Shown: piece by piece, positions 12,484 through 24,799 of the stretch | How the letters are laid out: every line of letters begins with the position of its first letter | Position numbering within the stretch: the first letter of the stretch is position 1 | Assembly (NCBI RefSeq): GCF_958298935.1 | Contig: NC_084922.1 | Location: forward strand, 5,644,501 to 5,708,500 | Length of the DNA stretch: 64,000 nucleotides | Reading direction: 5' to 3' | Source: Phragmites australis | Taxonomy: Eukaryota; Streptophyta; Magnoliopsida; Poales; Poaceae | Made by a program: the position numbers and the translations under genes | The notes under the pieces: model-generated | The model's input: the letters and a program-made list of their open reading frames with translations, nothing else | What the model was told of the DNA's origin: nothing | Database searches by the model: none

Positions 12484-14349
12484 ATGGCGGCGAAGCGGTT
12501 CCATGACGGCTACGAGAAGGACCCGGACCAGCCCGAAGCAAAGCGGATGCGCCGCCTGCCGTCCTTCTCGACGTGAGCGCCTTCTCCTTGCGATCGAACA
12601 GGAGCTGGCTCTTGCTCCTCTGTTTTGGTAGTGGCTGCTCGTTTCTAAAGGGTGTTGGTTGTTGAATCGCAGGGTGATCCGGGAGGCCATGATGCAGAAG
12701 CACTTGCAGAACCTGTTTAGGCTCCTGGAGCCTCTTTTCCGCCGCGTGGTAATCAGCAGGTTCCCATTTGTTATTACTCGATGAGGTGTTCGTCGAGTCA
12801 AGCTCGAGCAAGCATGCTAATTGCTCTGTTTCTTGTGAACTATCAGGTGCAAGAGGAGCTCCAGGCAGGACTCGCGCTGAGCCCGCGCTACATCGAGAAG
12901 TGAGGATTTGATTCGCAAGCTGCAAGAATAGCGTCGAGCACTAGTCCAGAATGAGAGTGATTGATTCATAACATTGTTTGATCGACGTTGTTCAGGTTGC
13001 CGCAGATTCCGCCAGTCGAGCGGCCGACGTGGAAGCTGGCGTTCCGGAACCCACCGCACCCCCCGATCTTCACCGGCAGCAAGATCGAGGACGACAACAG
13101 CAACCCGCTGGAGGTCATCCTCGTGGACATGGGCATCGGTTCGCCGTCCGCGCTCCCGCAGGCCCTGCGCATCGAGCTGGTCCCACTCTTCGGGGACTTC
13201 CCGCCGGACGACCTCGAGGACTGGGCCGCCGACGAGTTCCAGAAGGGCATCGTGAAGCCGCGCGAAGGGAAGCGCCCGCTCCTCACCGGCGAGGTCAGCC
13301 TCACCATGAGGGACGGGCGCGCCACCGTGAGCGAGCTCCAGTTCACGGACAACTCGTCCTGGGTCCGCTGCCGCAAGTTCCGCATCGGCGTCCGCGTCGT
13401 GCCGGGAAGCTACAACAGCGCCAGGATCCTCGAGGCCATGACCAAGGCCTTCGTGGTCAGAGACCACCGCGGCGAGCTGTACCGGAAGCACTACCCTCCC
13501 GTTCTTGGCGACGACGTCTGGAGGCTGGAGAAGATCGGCAAGGGAGGCACGTTCCACAGGAAGCTGGCGCAGCACCACGTCAAGAGCATTCAGGAGTTCC
13601 TCAGGCTGCTAATGGTGAAGCCTGACGAGCTGCGCGCGGTAAGTTTTTATTCTGCGGCATGCGACCTGTGTCACAAAGCTATGAAGGTTTCTCGTCGTGC
13701 CGGTTTTGATTACTCTGTTTCTGCCGGAACAGATACTGGGCGACGGCATGACCGACCGCATGTGGGAGGCGACGACGAGCCACGCCAAAACCTGCCTCCC
13801 CGGCGACAAGGTGTACGCGTACAGCGGGTCGCACGGCACCATTTACGTGAACTCCATCTTCAACCTTGTGAAGGTCGAGTTCGGCGGCGTGGAGTACCCC
13901 CTGCATCAGCTGAACAAGGCCGAGGCGGTGAGTCATCTGCCTGCTTGCCTCAAAGCTCTGAAGACACCAGGCGATTTTCTGACTTTTGGGCGTGAATTGG
14001 GGTGCAGAGCTACGTGCAGCACCTAATGCGGGAAGCGTACGAGCACCGCAACACTCTACAGGAGGCCGACGCCGTCCTGCTCCACAGCCACGCCGCCAAC
14101 AACGTTACACTGATGCACAGTAAGCATCTGAACGGATTTTCTGAAACTGTTTGTCAATCTGGCTCGTGGATATTCTTTTTCTGACCTCTTCTGCCTCGGC
14201 AACTCGCAGATGCAGCACATGCCGCGCCTGCGGATCCGACGGTCTGGTTGCCAGGCCCAGAAGTCGACTTCCAGGCCGACGAGGTTCCCGTTCCCCAACC
14301 CAACTATGGCTTCCAGTGGCCTGGCCAAATGTACAACATGGCAGGTTAA
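12484..14349 (+). CDS. CBP60-family calmodulin-binding protein (7 exons)
   Basis: Exons are 12484-12572, 12673-12748, 12847-12899, 12996-13638, 13733-13927, 14008-14119 and 14210-14349. All introns are GT-AG and the frame stays open for 435 codons. The N-terminus has a basic tract (MAAKRFHDGYEKDP, KRMRRLP) followed by VIREAMMQKHLQNL and LEPLFRRVVQEEL, the conserved CBP60 start. Exon 4 (residues about 73-287) is the CBP60 core: NPPHPPIFTGSKIE, PLEVILVDM, FQKGIVKPREGKRPLLTGE and FRIGVRVV. Exon 5 carries ILGDGMTDRMWEATTSHAKT. CBP60/SARD1 proteins are plant-specific nuclear factors; some bind calmodulin and drive salicylic-acid immunity genes. Which calmodulin-binding segment it has, if any, cannot be told. 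It is shorter than many CBP60s, with a brief tail rich in P and W. The gene appears intact. Confidence 0.93.
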
Positions 14350-14778
14350 GAATTGCACCGGAAGGCAAAGCGGCTGAAAATCACTTGCAAGGTTCCAGCT
14401 ATAGGATGTACATTAAGTCCACGAACGTGTGTGTCTCTGTGTGTTGAAGTAACCGCAAGGTTTAAGGGTAGGTGAACTTGAGCGACCCCTCACTGCCTCG
14501 CTGAGCATGTGCCGAGCATCCGCCGCGAGCAGCGAGAAGAGGCGAGCAAGTGCAAAATTCTTTGGTTTAATTCGTATCCTTTGTTGTAACGTTTCAGTTT
14601 TTCTCCTGTTGTTAAGTAGCGCTCTGCTCTGCTCTGATCTGCTCCCGTAAAGTTGCATGTAAGATCAAGGTGGCAACTGTGGGAGCAGGCTACAGGGAGG
14701 ACTTGTTGTGAACGGATAGTTCTGCTTTTTAACTTTTTTCCAAAAGTTTTTGTGTCTTGTAACATCCAAGTCTCACTC

Positions 14779-14784
14779 AATAAA
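14779..14784 (+). other. Possible polyadenylation signal of the CBP60 gene
   Basis: AATAAA occurs about 430 nt after the stop codon, following a T-rich 3' region. Plant poly(A) signals are loose, so this is a candidate only. Confidence 0.4.
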
Positions 14785-14978
14785 GAAAGGAAATTACCTT
14801 TTTTTCTGTACATACACAAGTCTTTGGGATATCCCGGTCTTTCTTGTTTCATGTTTTCGTTGCGGTGACATGAACATGGTAGATGAATGAAGCCTGCAGG
14901 TGAGACAAACGATCGACATGCAGAGCTAGAGAGAAATCCTCGTGTGACGTAATCGCTGATTCATAGAGTTTACTCTTA

Positions 14979-15279
14979 GGCCGTGTTTGTTTGAGTTTTT
15001 GCTTTTGAGTTTTTTTGAAAAACTGTACTTTTAGTTTGTCTGAAAAGCTGTTTTTGGAAATAGATTGTTGGTTTCTATAATAAATTTTTGACTTCTCAGC
15101 ACGTAGCTTCTCAGAGAAGCACATCTCAACGAGCTTCTCAGCTTTAGTTCATTTTACTCAGAAACAGACTTCTGGTTTCTCCAAAAACCATTTCTTCAAA
15201 ACCTCGTTTGTTCTAACTTCTGGCTTCTGCCTTCTGCCAATAGCAGAAACAGTTTCAGAAACAACAAACAAACACAGCC
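14979..15279. mobile_element. Tourist-like (PIF/Harbinger) MITE
   Basis: The left end GGCCGTGTTTGTTT and the right end AAACAAACACAGCC are inverted repeats, both bordered by TTA (14976-14978 and 15280-15282), the 3-bp target of PIF/Harbinger elements. The element is 301 bp, AT-rich and non-coding. It lies about 600 bp downstream of the CBP60 stop. Confidence 0.75.
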
Positions 15280-15282
15280 TTA

Positions 15283-16331
15283 ATAGACTACGTCTGGAGG
15301 TTGCAGTATGGTTGTTTTAGGGACATGTCCTTTGTCCTATCCTTGCATTTTAGGACATAAATAATGTTAGGTATTTATAGTTAAGTGCTTAAAGCAAGAG
15401 AGCGTTAAATATCTATATACAAAATATAATTTTATATAGATGTTTAAATATGATTAACTATCTTATTAATATTATTATAAGGAACGGCGTTTAAGTAAAT
15501 ATCTTGTCCTCTGCCTAAGTATACGTGCTACTACAGTTAAGAGAAAACCTCCAATTTTTTATACGCACCTCCTATAAACATCCCATTATACATACTCTTA
15601 TACACACTTATGACCTGTTTGAAAAGGACGTTTTGGAATCCAAATTCCCAGTATTTTGTAGAAACTCGAACCAAATGCTAAAATTTCCTAGAGCGATCCT
15701 CCTCTTCCAAATAGGAGCCCAAAAGCGAAGAGTGAGCAGGTGGATACGCCAAGGAACGCGTCGCAGAGGCCGAAGTCTCCAAGGTGAGGGCTTGCGCGTG
15801 AAGGACCAATCTAGTTTTGTGTGGTGGCTTTCTTATCAGTCGTCCTTGTTCTTGCTCTCTCTTCGCACAAAAGCGTACTAGGCTTTCGCCTAAAACAGAG
15901 TCGGAGAGCAGAGCACCGGGGACTCACTTCACTTTGTTTTGTCGCTCTTAAATGGGCCAGGCCCTCCCAGTTGCAGATTGTGGTGGCCCATTGTTAGCCC
16001 ATTACAGTTCACCTGAGGGTATCGGGGTGGTAGCATGGTTACATGTACCAAACTCGCGCTATTGATGGTAAAAACGATAATCGCGTGTTTATTTACTGCA
16101 ATCTGTCTTTGATAAATACGAGTACAATACCATTCTTCTACGGCTTTACCACACTCCAGGACTAAAGGTACACAACTTCTTCACCACTGTAATATCTATG
16201 CATAATCCCAATCCCAATCCCAATATATACTCGCCTATGTACGTACAACTCCAATAGATCATATCTTGTACGAATCAGTAGATACTATTTCATGTCGTGG
16301 TCACCGTCACCAACATGCATGGTGTACCAAG
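15283..16331. other. Intergenic between CBP60 and xylanase A
   Basis: I recognise nothing coding. The plus-strand ORF at 15525-15881 has no known motif. A short 'ccaatcc' run is near 16210. The right part should include the 3' UTR of the minus-strand xylanase gene. Confidence 0.5.
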
Positions 16332-18798
16332 CTAGAAATCCATGTCCAGCACGAGCGGTGCTCCCCCCTTGCTGACGTCGAATGTATGCTTCTTCACCTC
16401 CCCCGCGCCTGTCTTGAGCGTCACCTGGTACGTGCCGTGGAACCCTCTGAACCTGAAGTGCCCGCTGCTGTCCACCTTCCCCATCGCGTGCGACATCCAC
16501 TCCCGCCGGAGACCCGCGAACCTGTTGCCGGCCTCGGTGTACTTGCCGTCGGCGTCCACGAGCTGCCCGTGCGAGCGCCACATGTGGCCCTGCATGAACC
16601 CCCACAGCATAATGCCCTCCACGGCCGGGTGGGCGAACGCCTCCCGCAGCACGATCTCCAGGTCATCGGCGCGCACCGCCTCGTCGGCCGCCGACACGTC
16701 CAGCTCCGTTATCCAGATGGGCAGCCCCGTCACCGAGAGCTTGTCTAGCGCGTCGCAGATGACGTCGCCGACGGGGTGCGTCACGTGGCCCTGGATGCCG
16801 ATCCCGCCCACCGTCGCGCCCCGCTTCTGCAGGTCCGTGATCAGCGCCACGTACTTCTCCGGCGTCGCGTTCGGGTCGTTGGCGCTCTCCACGTTGTAGT
16901 CGTTCACGAACAGCGCCGGCGCCGGGTCGATCCGCGCAGTCTCCCGGAACATGTGCGCGTTGATGTCGTCGCCGAGCCGCTGCTGGAAGAAGGCGCCGTG
17001 CAGCATCTCATTGTTCACCTCGTAGTGCGGGAACCGGCCGCTGTAGCGCGACACGAGGCCCCTCAGCCGCGCTTCCACGGCGGCACCGAGCTGGTCGGCG
17101 TTGAGGGCGCGGACCCATGGCTGCACGGAGTTCTCGACGGCCCAGAAGATGCAGTGGCCGCGCACGGGCTTGCCGTACCGGTCGCAGAAGTCGATGAGCT
17201 CGTCGGCGTCGGCGTACCTGACCTGACCCTGCACGGCCTCGGTGTAGTACCACTTGAGCTCGTTCTCGAGCACGGCCCAGTCGAAGTGCTTGGCGAAGAA
17301 GTCGACGTACGCCGGGTTCTGGATGCCCGCTTTGGTGATGCAGGAGCCGATGGGGAAGCTGTTCTGGACTTGCAGTACGCTGATCTCCGCACCAGCAGCG
17401 CTCGCCGCCGCGTCCGTCCGGCGGCTGAACTTGAGGATCACATCACGCTTGCGCACCTACAGTTTCAGTTCACCACCGTTCTTATGTATTTACAGTAGCA
17501 CACCATATTTCACCTCATAGTAGAGGTAGACCATTGTAGATTTGTAGCGTAAAGGGAAAAGGCTAAGTTGACTCGCACCTTGTCAGTTTTCTTCCTGAGG
17601 TGTCTCAGCCTTGGAATCTTGTTCACCGCGCACACCTGCAGGTCCATCACCTTGAGATCCACCCCGGCCGGCGGCCCGTGCACATAAACCTTGGCGCAGC
17701 GCGGCGGCTCATCCTCATCGATCCGGAACGAGCCCTTGATCTCGCCCCACTTCCCCGCTTTGGCCACAACCACGCCACCGCCGACGCGCTGGTCGTCACC
17801 CACACAGACCTCAACGTGCACAGGGTGGCACCCTTCCGCGCCGGAACCCAAACCGACCCACCCGGCCACCCGGTACGTGATCTTGGGCCTCGGCGCGCAT
17901 GAAATCTCCCGGCATAGACCGTCCGTCTCTCCCGCACGGCGAGAGGCAAGAACGTACCAGCCGCTGGGTTTCCGCGCACGCTCGTCGGTATCGTCGTCCG
18001 CTGTGGCTGCCAGCGAAAGAACCGCGTCCGGTGCCGAATCGTCGTGCTGCGCCGAGAGCGTACACGAGCCGGACGGAGCCCAACCGGCGAGGCCGTCCTC
18101 CGAGACGCAGTGCTCGATCAGGTCCATGGCAAGGTGCGTCTCCTGCGGGCGACAAGGCAACAACAGTACAACACACAAGCTTCAGGCAATGAGACAGCGA
18201 CACATGTCGTATAGTATGCATGATTGTGTGCGTACAACGCCAGAGATCGCTGGCGAGCTATCGATGCAATGTTGAAGACATCATAGCAGTTCGATGGGCG
18301 GCGGATGCGCAGGCTTGTCAGGATCAGACAGCTCACGAGATGCACGTAAGACATCTGTTACTGGCTTGCTTAGTTGCTTGGCTTTAAAGGAAGGAATTGG
18401 AAGGCCGGCGGTGGCAGGAGCCTGGAACACGAGTGCTTCGAACACATCTTTTGCCCACAAAATTCATGCAACTTGTTCAAGTTTGCAATGAAATATGAAT
18501 TTGTTGGGGTTGGTACTCAAGATTGAACACTAACTCATGGCATGTTTTCAGGGGTTCAGCCAAAAAAAAACACAGACATGATTCAGGAAAGAAAAAAGAA
18601 AGACAGCAGCTTGATTGGCATGAGAAATGCATTTCATTGTCATGGATCACTGTCATTGCATGCATGTAGGCTGAATAGTAGAGACCAGAGTAATTAAGAG
18701 ACGCAAACATATTACATATATGATAAGTTGACAACATGCGAAACAGGGGACGGGTATTTGTAGATCCCATGTACGACACATACCTCTGCGAACGCCAT
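16332..18798 (-). CDS. GH10 endo-1,4-beta-xylanase A with N-terminal CBM22-like domain
   Basis: Exons on the minus strand are 18798-18784 (MAFAE, 15 nt), 18142-17579 and 17456-16332, giving 567 codons with GT-AG introns and phase 0 joins. Exon 2 encodes a CBM22-like carbohydrate-binding module (GLAGWAPSGSCTL, SGWYVLASRRAGETDGLC, ITYRVAGWVGLG). Exon 3 is the GH10 barrel: [20 protein letters not shown], the acid/base glutamate in VNNEMLHG (about residue 343) and the nucleophile glutamate in WITELDV (about residue 444). Such enzymes cleave xylan in grass arabinoxylan walls. No signal peptide is visible, as reported for cereal aleurone and tapetum xylanases, where release follows cell breakdown. 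A C-terminal beta-rich tail ends LVLDMDF. The start was chosen because exon 1 splices exactly as in the paralogue. The C-terminal intron of the paralogue at 26.5-29.0 kb is absent here. Confidence 0.93.
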
Positions 18799-18923
18799 AT
18801 CAAGCGAAGGGACAGGCAGAAGCAAACGCAGAAACTAGAGCTAGCGCGGAGTTGTTCGTGTTGTCTATGGCTGTGTTTCGGATGCAGGTGATTGATGGCT
18901 ACCAGAGGCATGCAGGGTGTCAA

Positions 18924-18929
18924 TTTATA
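18924..18929 (-). promoter_or_regulatory. TATA box of xylanase A
   Basis: TATAAA on the minus strand lies about 126 bp before the micro-exon ATG. This supports the 15-nt first exon rather than a start inside exon 2. Confidence 0.6.
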
Positions 18930-19267
18930 AGGCTCTGAGCCAGTTGGTTCGGCAATCACGTTCACCGCGGCGACACAACCAAAAAGGTCGAGTCGCTTAC
19001 CCAGAACCGGTGAGGCAGATCGGTAGAAGCCTCGAAGCTCCATGGCCAAGCTTAGCTACCTAACTCGTATCTTTCGCCTATCTTTTGTATAACAGTGAAG
19101 TTTGGGCAATGCACAAACAGTCCAATCACGCTGGATCTCCGGGTCACGACGCTGAATGTGGGGCCAAAACTGGCTGATGACCCCGCATCTCAGAGAAGAC
19201 GCGTAATTTGGGTGACACAGCTGATTTACTTCTTAAATTTGTTGCGGTAATGATCACTATCAGCGTC

Positions 19268-19312
19268 CAAGCATCTCCGAGTTCCGATCCTTTTCTTGGC
19301 TTTGGGAGGAGT
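19268..19312 (-). promoter_or_regulatory. Promoter block shared with xylanase B
   Basis: The plus-strand phrase 'ccaagcatc' followed by 'tttcttggctttggga' and 'gag' recurs at 29416-29462, at a similar distance (about 480-510 bp) from each xylanase start codon. It is inferred to be an ancestral promoter segment kept since duplication. Confidence 0.5.
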
Positions 19313-19319
19313 AGAAGTC

Positions 19320-20054
19320 GATCAACCCTTCGGTAGTTGGTGGCCCAGTTGCATGCATGGGATCGCGACGGATCGATGGAACAGATACCTCGATGGGCCC
19401 ATTTACATGTACTTTAACGGATGTCTACGACCTTTAGAGATCTAGCAGGTTTACTACTGCTACGACTTGTAGGTTTTGCTTTATAGCCGTCCCATACAGA
19501 CGCCATGGGTCTCAGGGTTCTTCGAAGCTGTCGCGTGGATGAAAGGAGCACCGATCGGTCATGGCGTAGCGTCAAGATACGAAAACCGGCTGGGGCAAAG
19601 AGAGGTTGCGTCATTTGCGTGGGATGCCCAAAAGCAGCATAGCATAACTGCATGCGTCCATCGAATTGGAGCCTTGCGCTCGATCGAGCCCGGCCTGATC
19701 TCGATCGCCACGAATCCATGCATGACCAGCGCTGGTGGTGGAATTTTCGTTCTGGACGGCACAGCCAAGCTGCCGACCCAAGCAACATCGTAATGCATGG
19801 AGCTATGGAAGTTCTTGTTTCAGAAGCATTCAAGTGAATCCACAAGTTGATCCGAAAAGCAGGTGATGAATGCTTAACGAACTTTGCATAGGCAAATCGC
19901 AATAACTTAATATCTAGCGTTCTGGATCAATAATTCAACATTATTGTTTCCTTGCACGGTCGAACATATATCTTCGTATGCTCGAAAGATGTTCCAATAG
20001 ACCCTATGTCTATCGGATCATCTAGAAGGCCGCAGGTCAAATTTTCACATGGTC
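19320..20054. other. Intergenic, nothing recognised
   Basis: ORFs on both strands (for example 19414-19902, -) overlap each other and lack any motif. The segment may include distal xylanase A promoter. No repeat terminus is seen. Confidence 0.5.
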
Positions 20055-20069
20055 TATATTGATCAAAAT

Positions 20070-22188
20070 AGTACCAGTTACTTTTGGGAAAAAAAAAATT
20101 AGCGTGATCGGCATCGGACCCGTGTCATCTGCGTCTGGCGACTCAGGGGTAACTCTTCTCACCACCCAGACCCCTAACACTGAGCTAGATCCGACCGTCG
20201 CCATCGACGTGGACGGTGGCGATGGCGGTCAGCGACGACGTCGAAGCCGGGCGTCGCAACCGTGCTCCTTTATCTCCCCCGTAGCTCTCTCCCCCCTTTC
20301 ATCTCCTCCCCCCTCAGGTTGTTTACCGTCGTGGCAAAATCCAAGCTCTCGTGTTGCTGGCCAGCTGGATCCAGGCATCTTCAGGCCGATCTGTCCTCGG
20401 CAGGGGTGGATCCGCCCTCTAGGGTTAGGTTCCGGCTTCCTCTGGTGTGGCTGGTCATCCCTATGTCGGCGAGGTTGGCGTTGGCTAGGCCGCCATGCTG
20501 CTTGTCGAACCCTTCAACACACGGCCGCTAGGGTGCTCCTCTTCTTGTAGTCGGCGTTATCGGCTCCTATGGCTGGCGGTTCTGCGACATCTGCTTGGGC
20601 GCTGGCAAGTTTGCCTGCGGTTCCACGCATCTGCTAGCTTGGCGGTTGCGCTCGACGGGCGGTTCTGGCGGATTCGGCGTCGGCGCTGCGTGCCCCGTCT
20701 GTGGATGGCTGGGGCAGCCCACGACGGCATCTCCCACTGCTGTGGGCGGCTCCCGGTGTTCGGCCCCGCATTGCGGTTCCGGCGCCACCACTTGTCATCG
20801 TGTCTTGCTCGGGTGGCCGGCGCAATGGGCTGTCTGGCCGGATCTACTTGCCAGCTTCTTGGCTGTTCCACCTCCTTGTCTCGACATGGCTATTTTGCGG
20901 TGCTGCTCTACAGGTGAAGCTGTGTGGTGTGGTTCCAGCGGATGCCAGGTTTTGGAGGCCGGCTGTGCGGCGTTGCGGTTGTGCATGTGCGGTAGCTGGT
21001 GGTGTCGGTGTGATGGCGCGTGTGCTGGAGTCTCCTCTGCATCGGCTGTGCTACACCCTCGTGTTATGTTGCGTTGGTTGTGATGTGCCTTGTTGCGCCG
21101 TCGGTCCATGCTACGCAGTTGTGTCATGTTACATTGTGCCACCGTGCGGTGCTTCACCGGTCTATTTGTGCTGCACTAACTATTTTTTTTTGGTGGCCTA
21201 TGCAGCATTGGCATCTGCGGAGGTCGCATATGTGTGTGGTGATGGCGTGTGGGCTAGCAGCTCCTTCGTCCTGGCAGCTACACCGATCCTCCCTCCCACT
21301 ACCTATCCCTTTGTCCTGGGCTGCTCCTGTCTTCTCCCCTCCTTCGCAGGGGGCACCTGGTGGGGATGCGGGGTCTCTGGCTCAGAGGAGGTGTTTTGGA
21401 ATTGTGAGGCTACGAGGTCTGCTAGTTGTTGAGCCCTGGTGTGATCTCGCTTGGCTTCTGCCTCCTTGCGCAAACGCTGGGTTGGAGGAGTCATGGGCAA
21501 AAGCCTTACCTGGTTGCATACCAGTGCCGATGATGTTAGCGTCCTTAGACATCATCTTCTTTCTTAAGGCGTCATTGGAGCGACTTCGTCTCCCTTGAGG
21601 CTTTTCTGGTGAAAACCCTGACTAGTTCTCTAGTCGAGAGACAGCGACATCATCTTCGCTCCCTTCCTTAAGGTGCTGTCTCAGAGGGCCACCACTTGTG
21701 TCAGTGTCAACTTGTTTCTTTTGTAGGTTGACCCCTACGTCCTCATTCTATGGTGTCTCTTCATTCTTATTTGGCGCTTCATGATAGCGTTTTGGTGCAA
21801 TGCGCGCTCCTCTGAAACGACACGCTTCCAGCTTGTGTGTCAAAGAGTTACAGCGTGTGAGCAGGGCTACGCCAATTGAGTAGAGATCTGCGGCGTGGTA
21901 GCAGGGCTCTGCCGACCGAGTTGTGAGGGTGGTGTTGTTTCTGGTTGGTTAGCACGCGATTTGAGTTGGGTTGGTCCTATCTGTTGTGTGGTTGTGCTTC
22001 TGGCGTGAGTGTCGTTTGTGGAGTTAGGGTTGTATTGTCGTCTTGGGGTTAGGTGTTGGTTTTCCTCTATGAAACCATGCTTTTGTTAAGGTTTTCAGAC
22101 CTGATTTTCCTTATAAACTGGGTTAATTCTCTTCTTCTTTTTAATATATGCTCGTCTTGAGCTCTAGCTCGCCGGGATCTTTCAAAAA
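20070..22188 (+). mobile_element. Non-LTR-type retroposon with 15-bp TSD
   Basis: The 2.1-kb GC-rich block is flanked by the perfect 15-bp direct repeat TATATTGATCAAAAT (20055-20069 and 22189-22203). The right end is a short A-run after 'gatctttc', and the last 150 bp are T-rich like plant LINE 3' UTRs. Long TSD plus A-tail indicates LINE-type integration. Overlapping ORFs of up to about 240 codons (20262-21598) in several frames carry no RT, endonuclease or gag motif. It is either a non-autonomous LINE derivative or a retroposed transcript of unknown origin. Confidence 0.68.
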
Positions 22189-22203
22189 TATATTGATCAA
22201 AAT

Positions 22204-23890
22204 GCAACAAAAGAGATAAACAAAAATATATTGAGTTGCTTCTTTTTTAATAAAGGAACTGTTCCAGCTGCTATGTACAAAGCCTAGTGCATTACTACAA
22301 CGTTTCAGGGATAAAAAAAAAAAAGTACAACGTTTCAGGCTTACAGCCCAAGCCTAAACCATCCTGGAAATAAAATAACAAGCCACACACAAGTGTTGTT
22401 TATAATAGGATAATATGAGCATTGATATTATTCTATATGTATAAAAACAAGAGCTTAATAGTCTGAAAGCATTACACATGAACAGTAGCATACTAACAGA
22501 GATTCATAAGACTTTTGTGAAATTGCTCTCAGAGACAGTATGACAATTGGCCCCAGGACTTATATGATTCTGCTCCTAATTGTCATAACAAGTATTTTCT
22601 CGATTGGGCAATGTTCCTAAGATCTCAGCTAGAAAAATTATAACCTGAGCTAAAATCTCAAAATCTAAATGCCTATCCTGGACAGTGCTACAACCCAATA
22701 TCAGAGAAAATAAAATCAGCACAGTAGAAACAAGATAGCTGATACATAGACGAAATTGAACTACAAAAGGCAAAAGACAGTCTCTGCAATTTGAGCTAGC
22801 AATCCATCTACAACTAGATGTGTGTAAAGTATACTCAGATCATACTGCAGCACTAATCTGGGACAAGGTTAATAGATAGATAGCTATTAACCCAATTCAA
22901 CAAAAGTATCACGGTGTGCTAGAAACAAAACATGACTACACACCGAATAGCCTCCAGGTAGCACCAGATTTAACAAAACAACAAGAGAAACTATAGGTAT
23001 ATGCTAGTATACTCAGTGAACATGCCCAACCTCATAGCAATTACACATCATCGAGCATCCCGCGCTGTCCAAACCATAGAAAGAGAGGTAACCGAAATAC
23101 TCACAGTGAGATTCGCTTAAACGCAAAATCAATCGAGACAAGGCACGTCACAGATGACACTGTCCCAGAAATCCTATTCGCCGTCGTTGCCACCGGCGAG
23201 AAAGACAGAGATACGAGGCCTTGCCGTACCGCATCGGCTTGTGCGAGCGAGCCTCGACAAACATAGCTCCAATAAACACCAACGCAGGAGCTTCTCCACC
23301 AAATCACCTCGAGAAACCAAAGCACCAAAGCAAGATCAGAGTCACCCTCCAGTCAGCTCAACGATGACAACCAATCGAGAGAGATTAATGGAGAACCAAA
23401 GGGGGAAAAAAGGGTATTTCCTCCTCTACACAGGGAGAAGAAGCCACCCTCTTATAGATGCGGTGCAGCCCTCCAGAGCCTCACGATCCCCCCAGGAACT
23501 AGGGTTCGGTTGCACCGCTGCCACTGCAAAACGAGCAGCCGCCAACTTCCTCTCTCTCTTTCTCATCTTCTCTTTTCTTTTCTCCTAACCCTAGTCGAGT
23601 GGCTGCAGCCCCATATGAGCTGCCCGCCATGGGCTTAGGCCACACACTCATCAACGGCCACAAAACGAAAGACAATGAGCTCAAGTAAAGAAAATATTGA
23701 AATTCATATTTTCTTCAACACCAAGTTCATATTGAGTTGCATATAGCAGTCAATTTACCAAAAGACTAAATTAATGAGGAAATGAGCAAGATACTCAAAT
23801 TTGAACTTCCACTCACGTATAGGTTCTCATAGGCTTAATGGTGAAATAGAAGCAAGCTATTTTTTTTCTGAACTTTACTACATATGATTT
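22204..23890. other. Repeat-like region, possible minus-strand LTR ending at 23720
   Basis: No coding domain is recognised. On the minus strand the sequence starts TGTTGAAGAAAAT at 23720 and contains 'tataagagggtggcttct' near 23455, resembling an LTR promoter. The partner end and TSD were not found, so the LTR reading is weak. Confidence 0.3.
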
Positions 23891-23903
23891 TAACTAAAGG
23901 ACT

Positions 23904-24790
23904 GTGGGTGAAACTCTGTATAATGATCAATGGATTCGAGATATCTCCCATGATCTCACTGTTGGCCTCATCTCATTGTATGCCCAGCTATGGTCACTCT
24001 TGGAGGATGTTGCCTTCCAACCCATGCCAGAGGAAGATGATGTGATAATCTGGACACGCAAGGCCAATAGAGAATACTCGGCAAAATCAGCGTATTTGCT
24101 GCAGTTTGAAGGAGGAACTAGCTCCACCTTACTGGCCATGGTATGGTCTGTTTGGGCACCTTCACGGTGCAAGTTCTTTCTTTGGTTACTACTGCAAAAC
24201 TGGGTATGTCCTTTTCGCAATAGGAACTTGAAAACAGCCAACCACCTGTTTGTTACATGCCTAGTGGGATGCCTTGAGGAACTGGACGCACTGCTCTAGC
24301 CTGGCCACCTCGCACTAGTCTACGACTGTCATAGTTGGTGATTGGTATTTTAACTTAACTGGTGCTTCCTTGACCTCCACAAACAAGAGCATTCGATCGT
24401 TGGCTATAGCGACATTAACTGGTGCTTCCTCGACCTCCACAAACAAGAGCATTCGATCGTTGGCTATAGCGACAATTTGGTGCCTTTGAAAGGAGAGAAA
24501 TATCAGTGTTTTCAGCAATGCAGAGAAGCTGCCAACTCGTCTAATTTCATAAATCCAAGACGAAGTGAGAACATGGTGCGCAGCGGGTGCAAAACATCTC
24601 GTCACTCTAGTTGGTTCAAGCTTTAGTGGGCAATAGTAATAGGATCTAGATTCTTTTCTGTATTGTAAGTCTCAAATCATGTTTTGATGTCCCATTGGAT
24701 GGTCTTTCTGTCTTTCCAGAACTTCTTGCGTCTCTTACACGTGTAACTGCTTCCTTCTAATCAATATAAACACCGGCAATGTATCAGATC
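23904..24790 (+). mobile_element. LINE 3' fragment (zf-RVT domain)
   Basis: The frame at 23904-24299 contains NDQWIRDISHDLTVGLI, then DVIIWTRKANREYSAKSAY, then VWSVWAPSRCKFFLWLLLQN. This is the zinc-binding domain that follows RT in plant L1-type LINEs, with the W-P-KxFxW motif; the cysteine cluster is degraded. Downstream is a 3' UTR-like stretch ending 'ttcgaaaaaa' near 24790. A 60-bp duplication lies inside it. Confidence 0.78.
24354..24473. repeat. 60-bp tandem duplication in the LINE 3' region
   Basis: Two adjacent 60-bp units starting around 'cttaactggtgcttcct' differ by about three bases. Each contains 'gagcattcgatcgttggcta'. The high identity indicates a recent local duplication. Confidence 0.9.
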
Positions 24791-24799
24791 TTTCGAAAA

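Noticed and set aside
12817..13578. Long ORFs on the minus strand and in other frames over the CBP60 exon
   Set aside because: They are shadows of a GC-rich exon. The plus-strand frame matches CBP60 and is bounded by correct splice sites.
16266..17498. Long plus-strand ORFs over the xylanase A catalytic exon
   Set aside because: These are antisense shadows; the minus-strand frame carries GH10 motifs.
20495..21598. ORFs of 140-243 codons in the 2.1-kb retroposon
   Set aside because: Several overlapping frames on both strands are open at once, as expected from GC-rich non-coding sequence; no motif was recognised.
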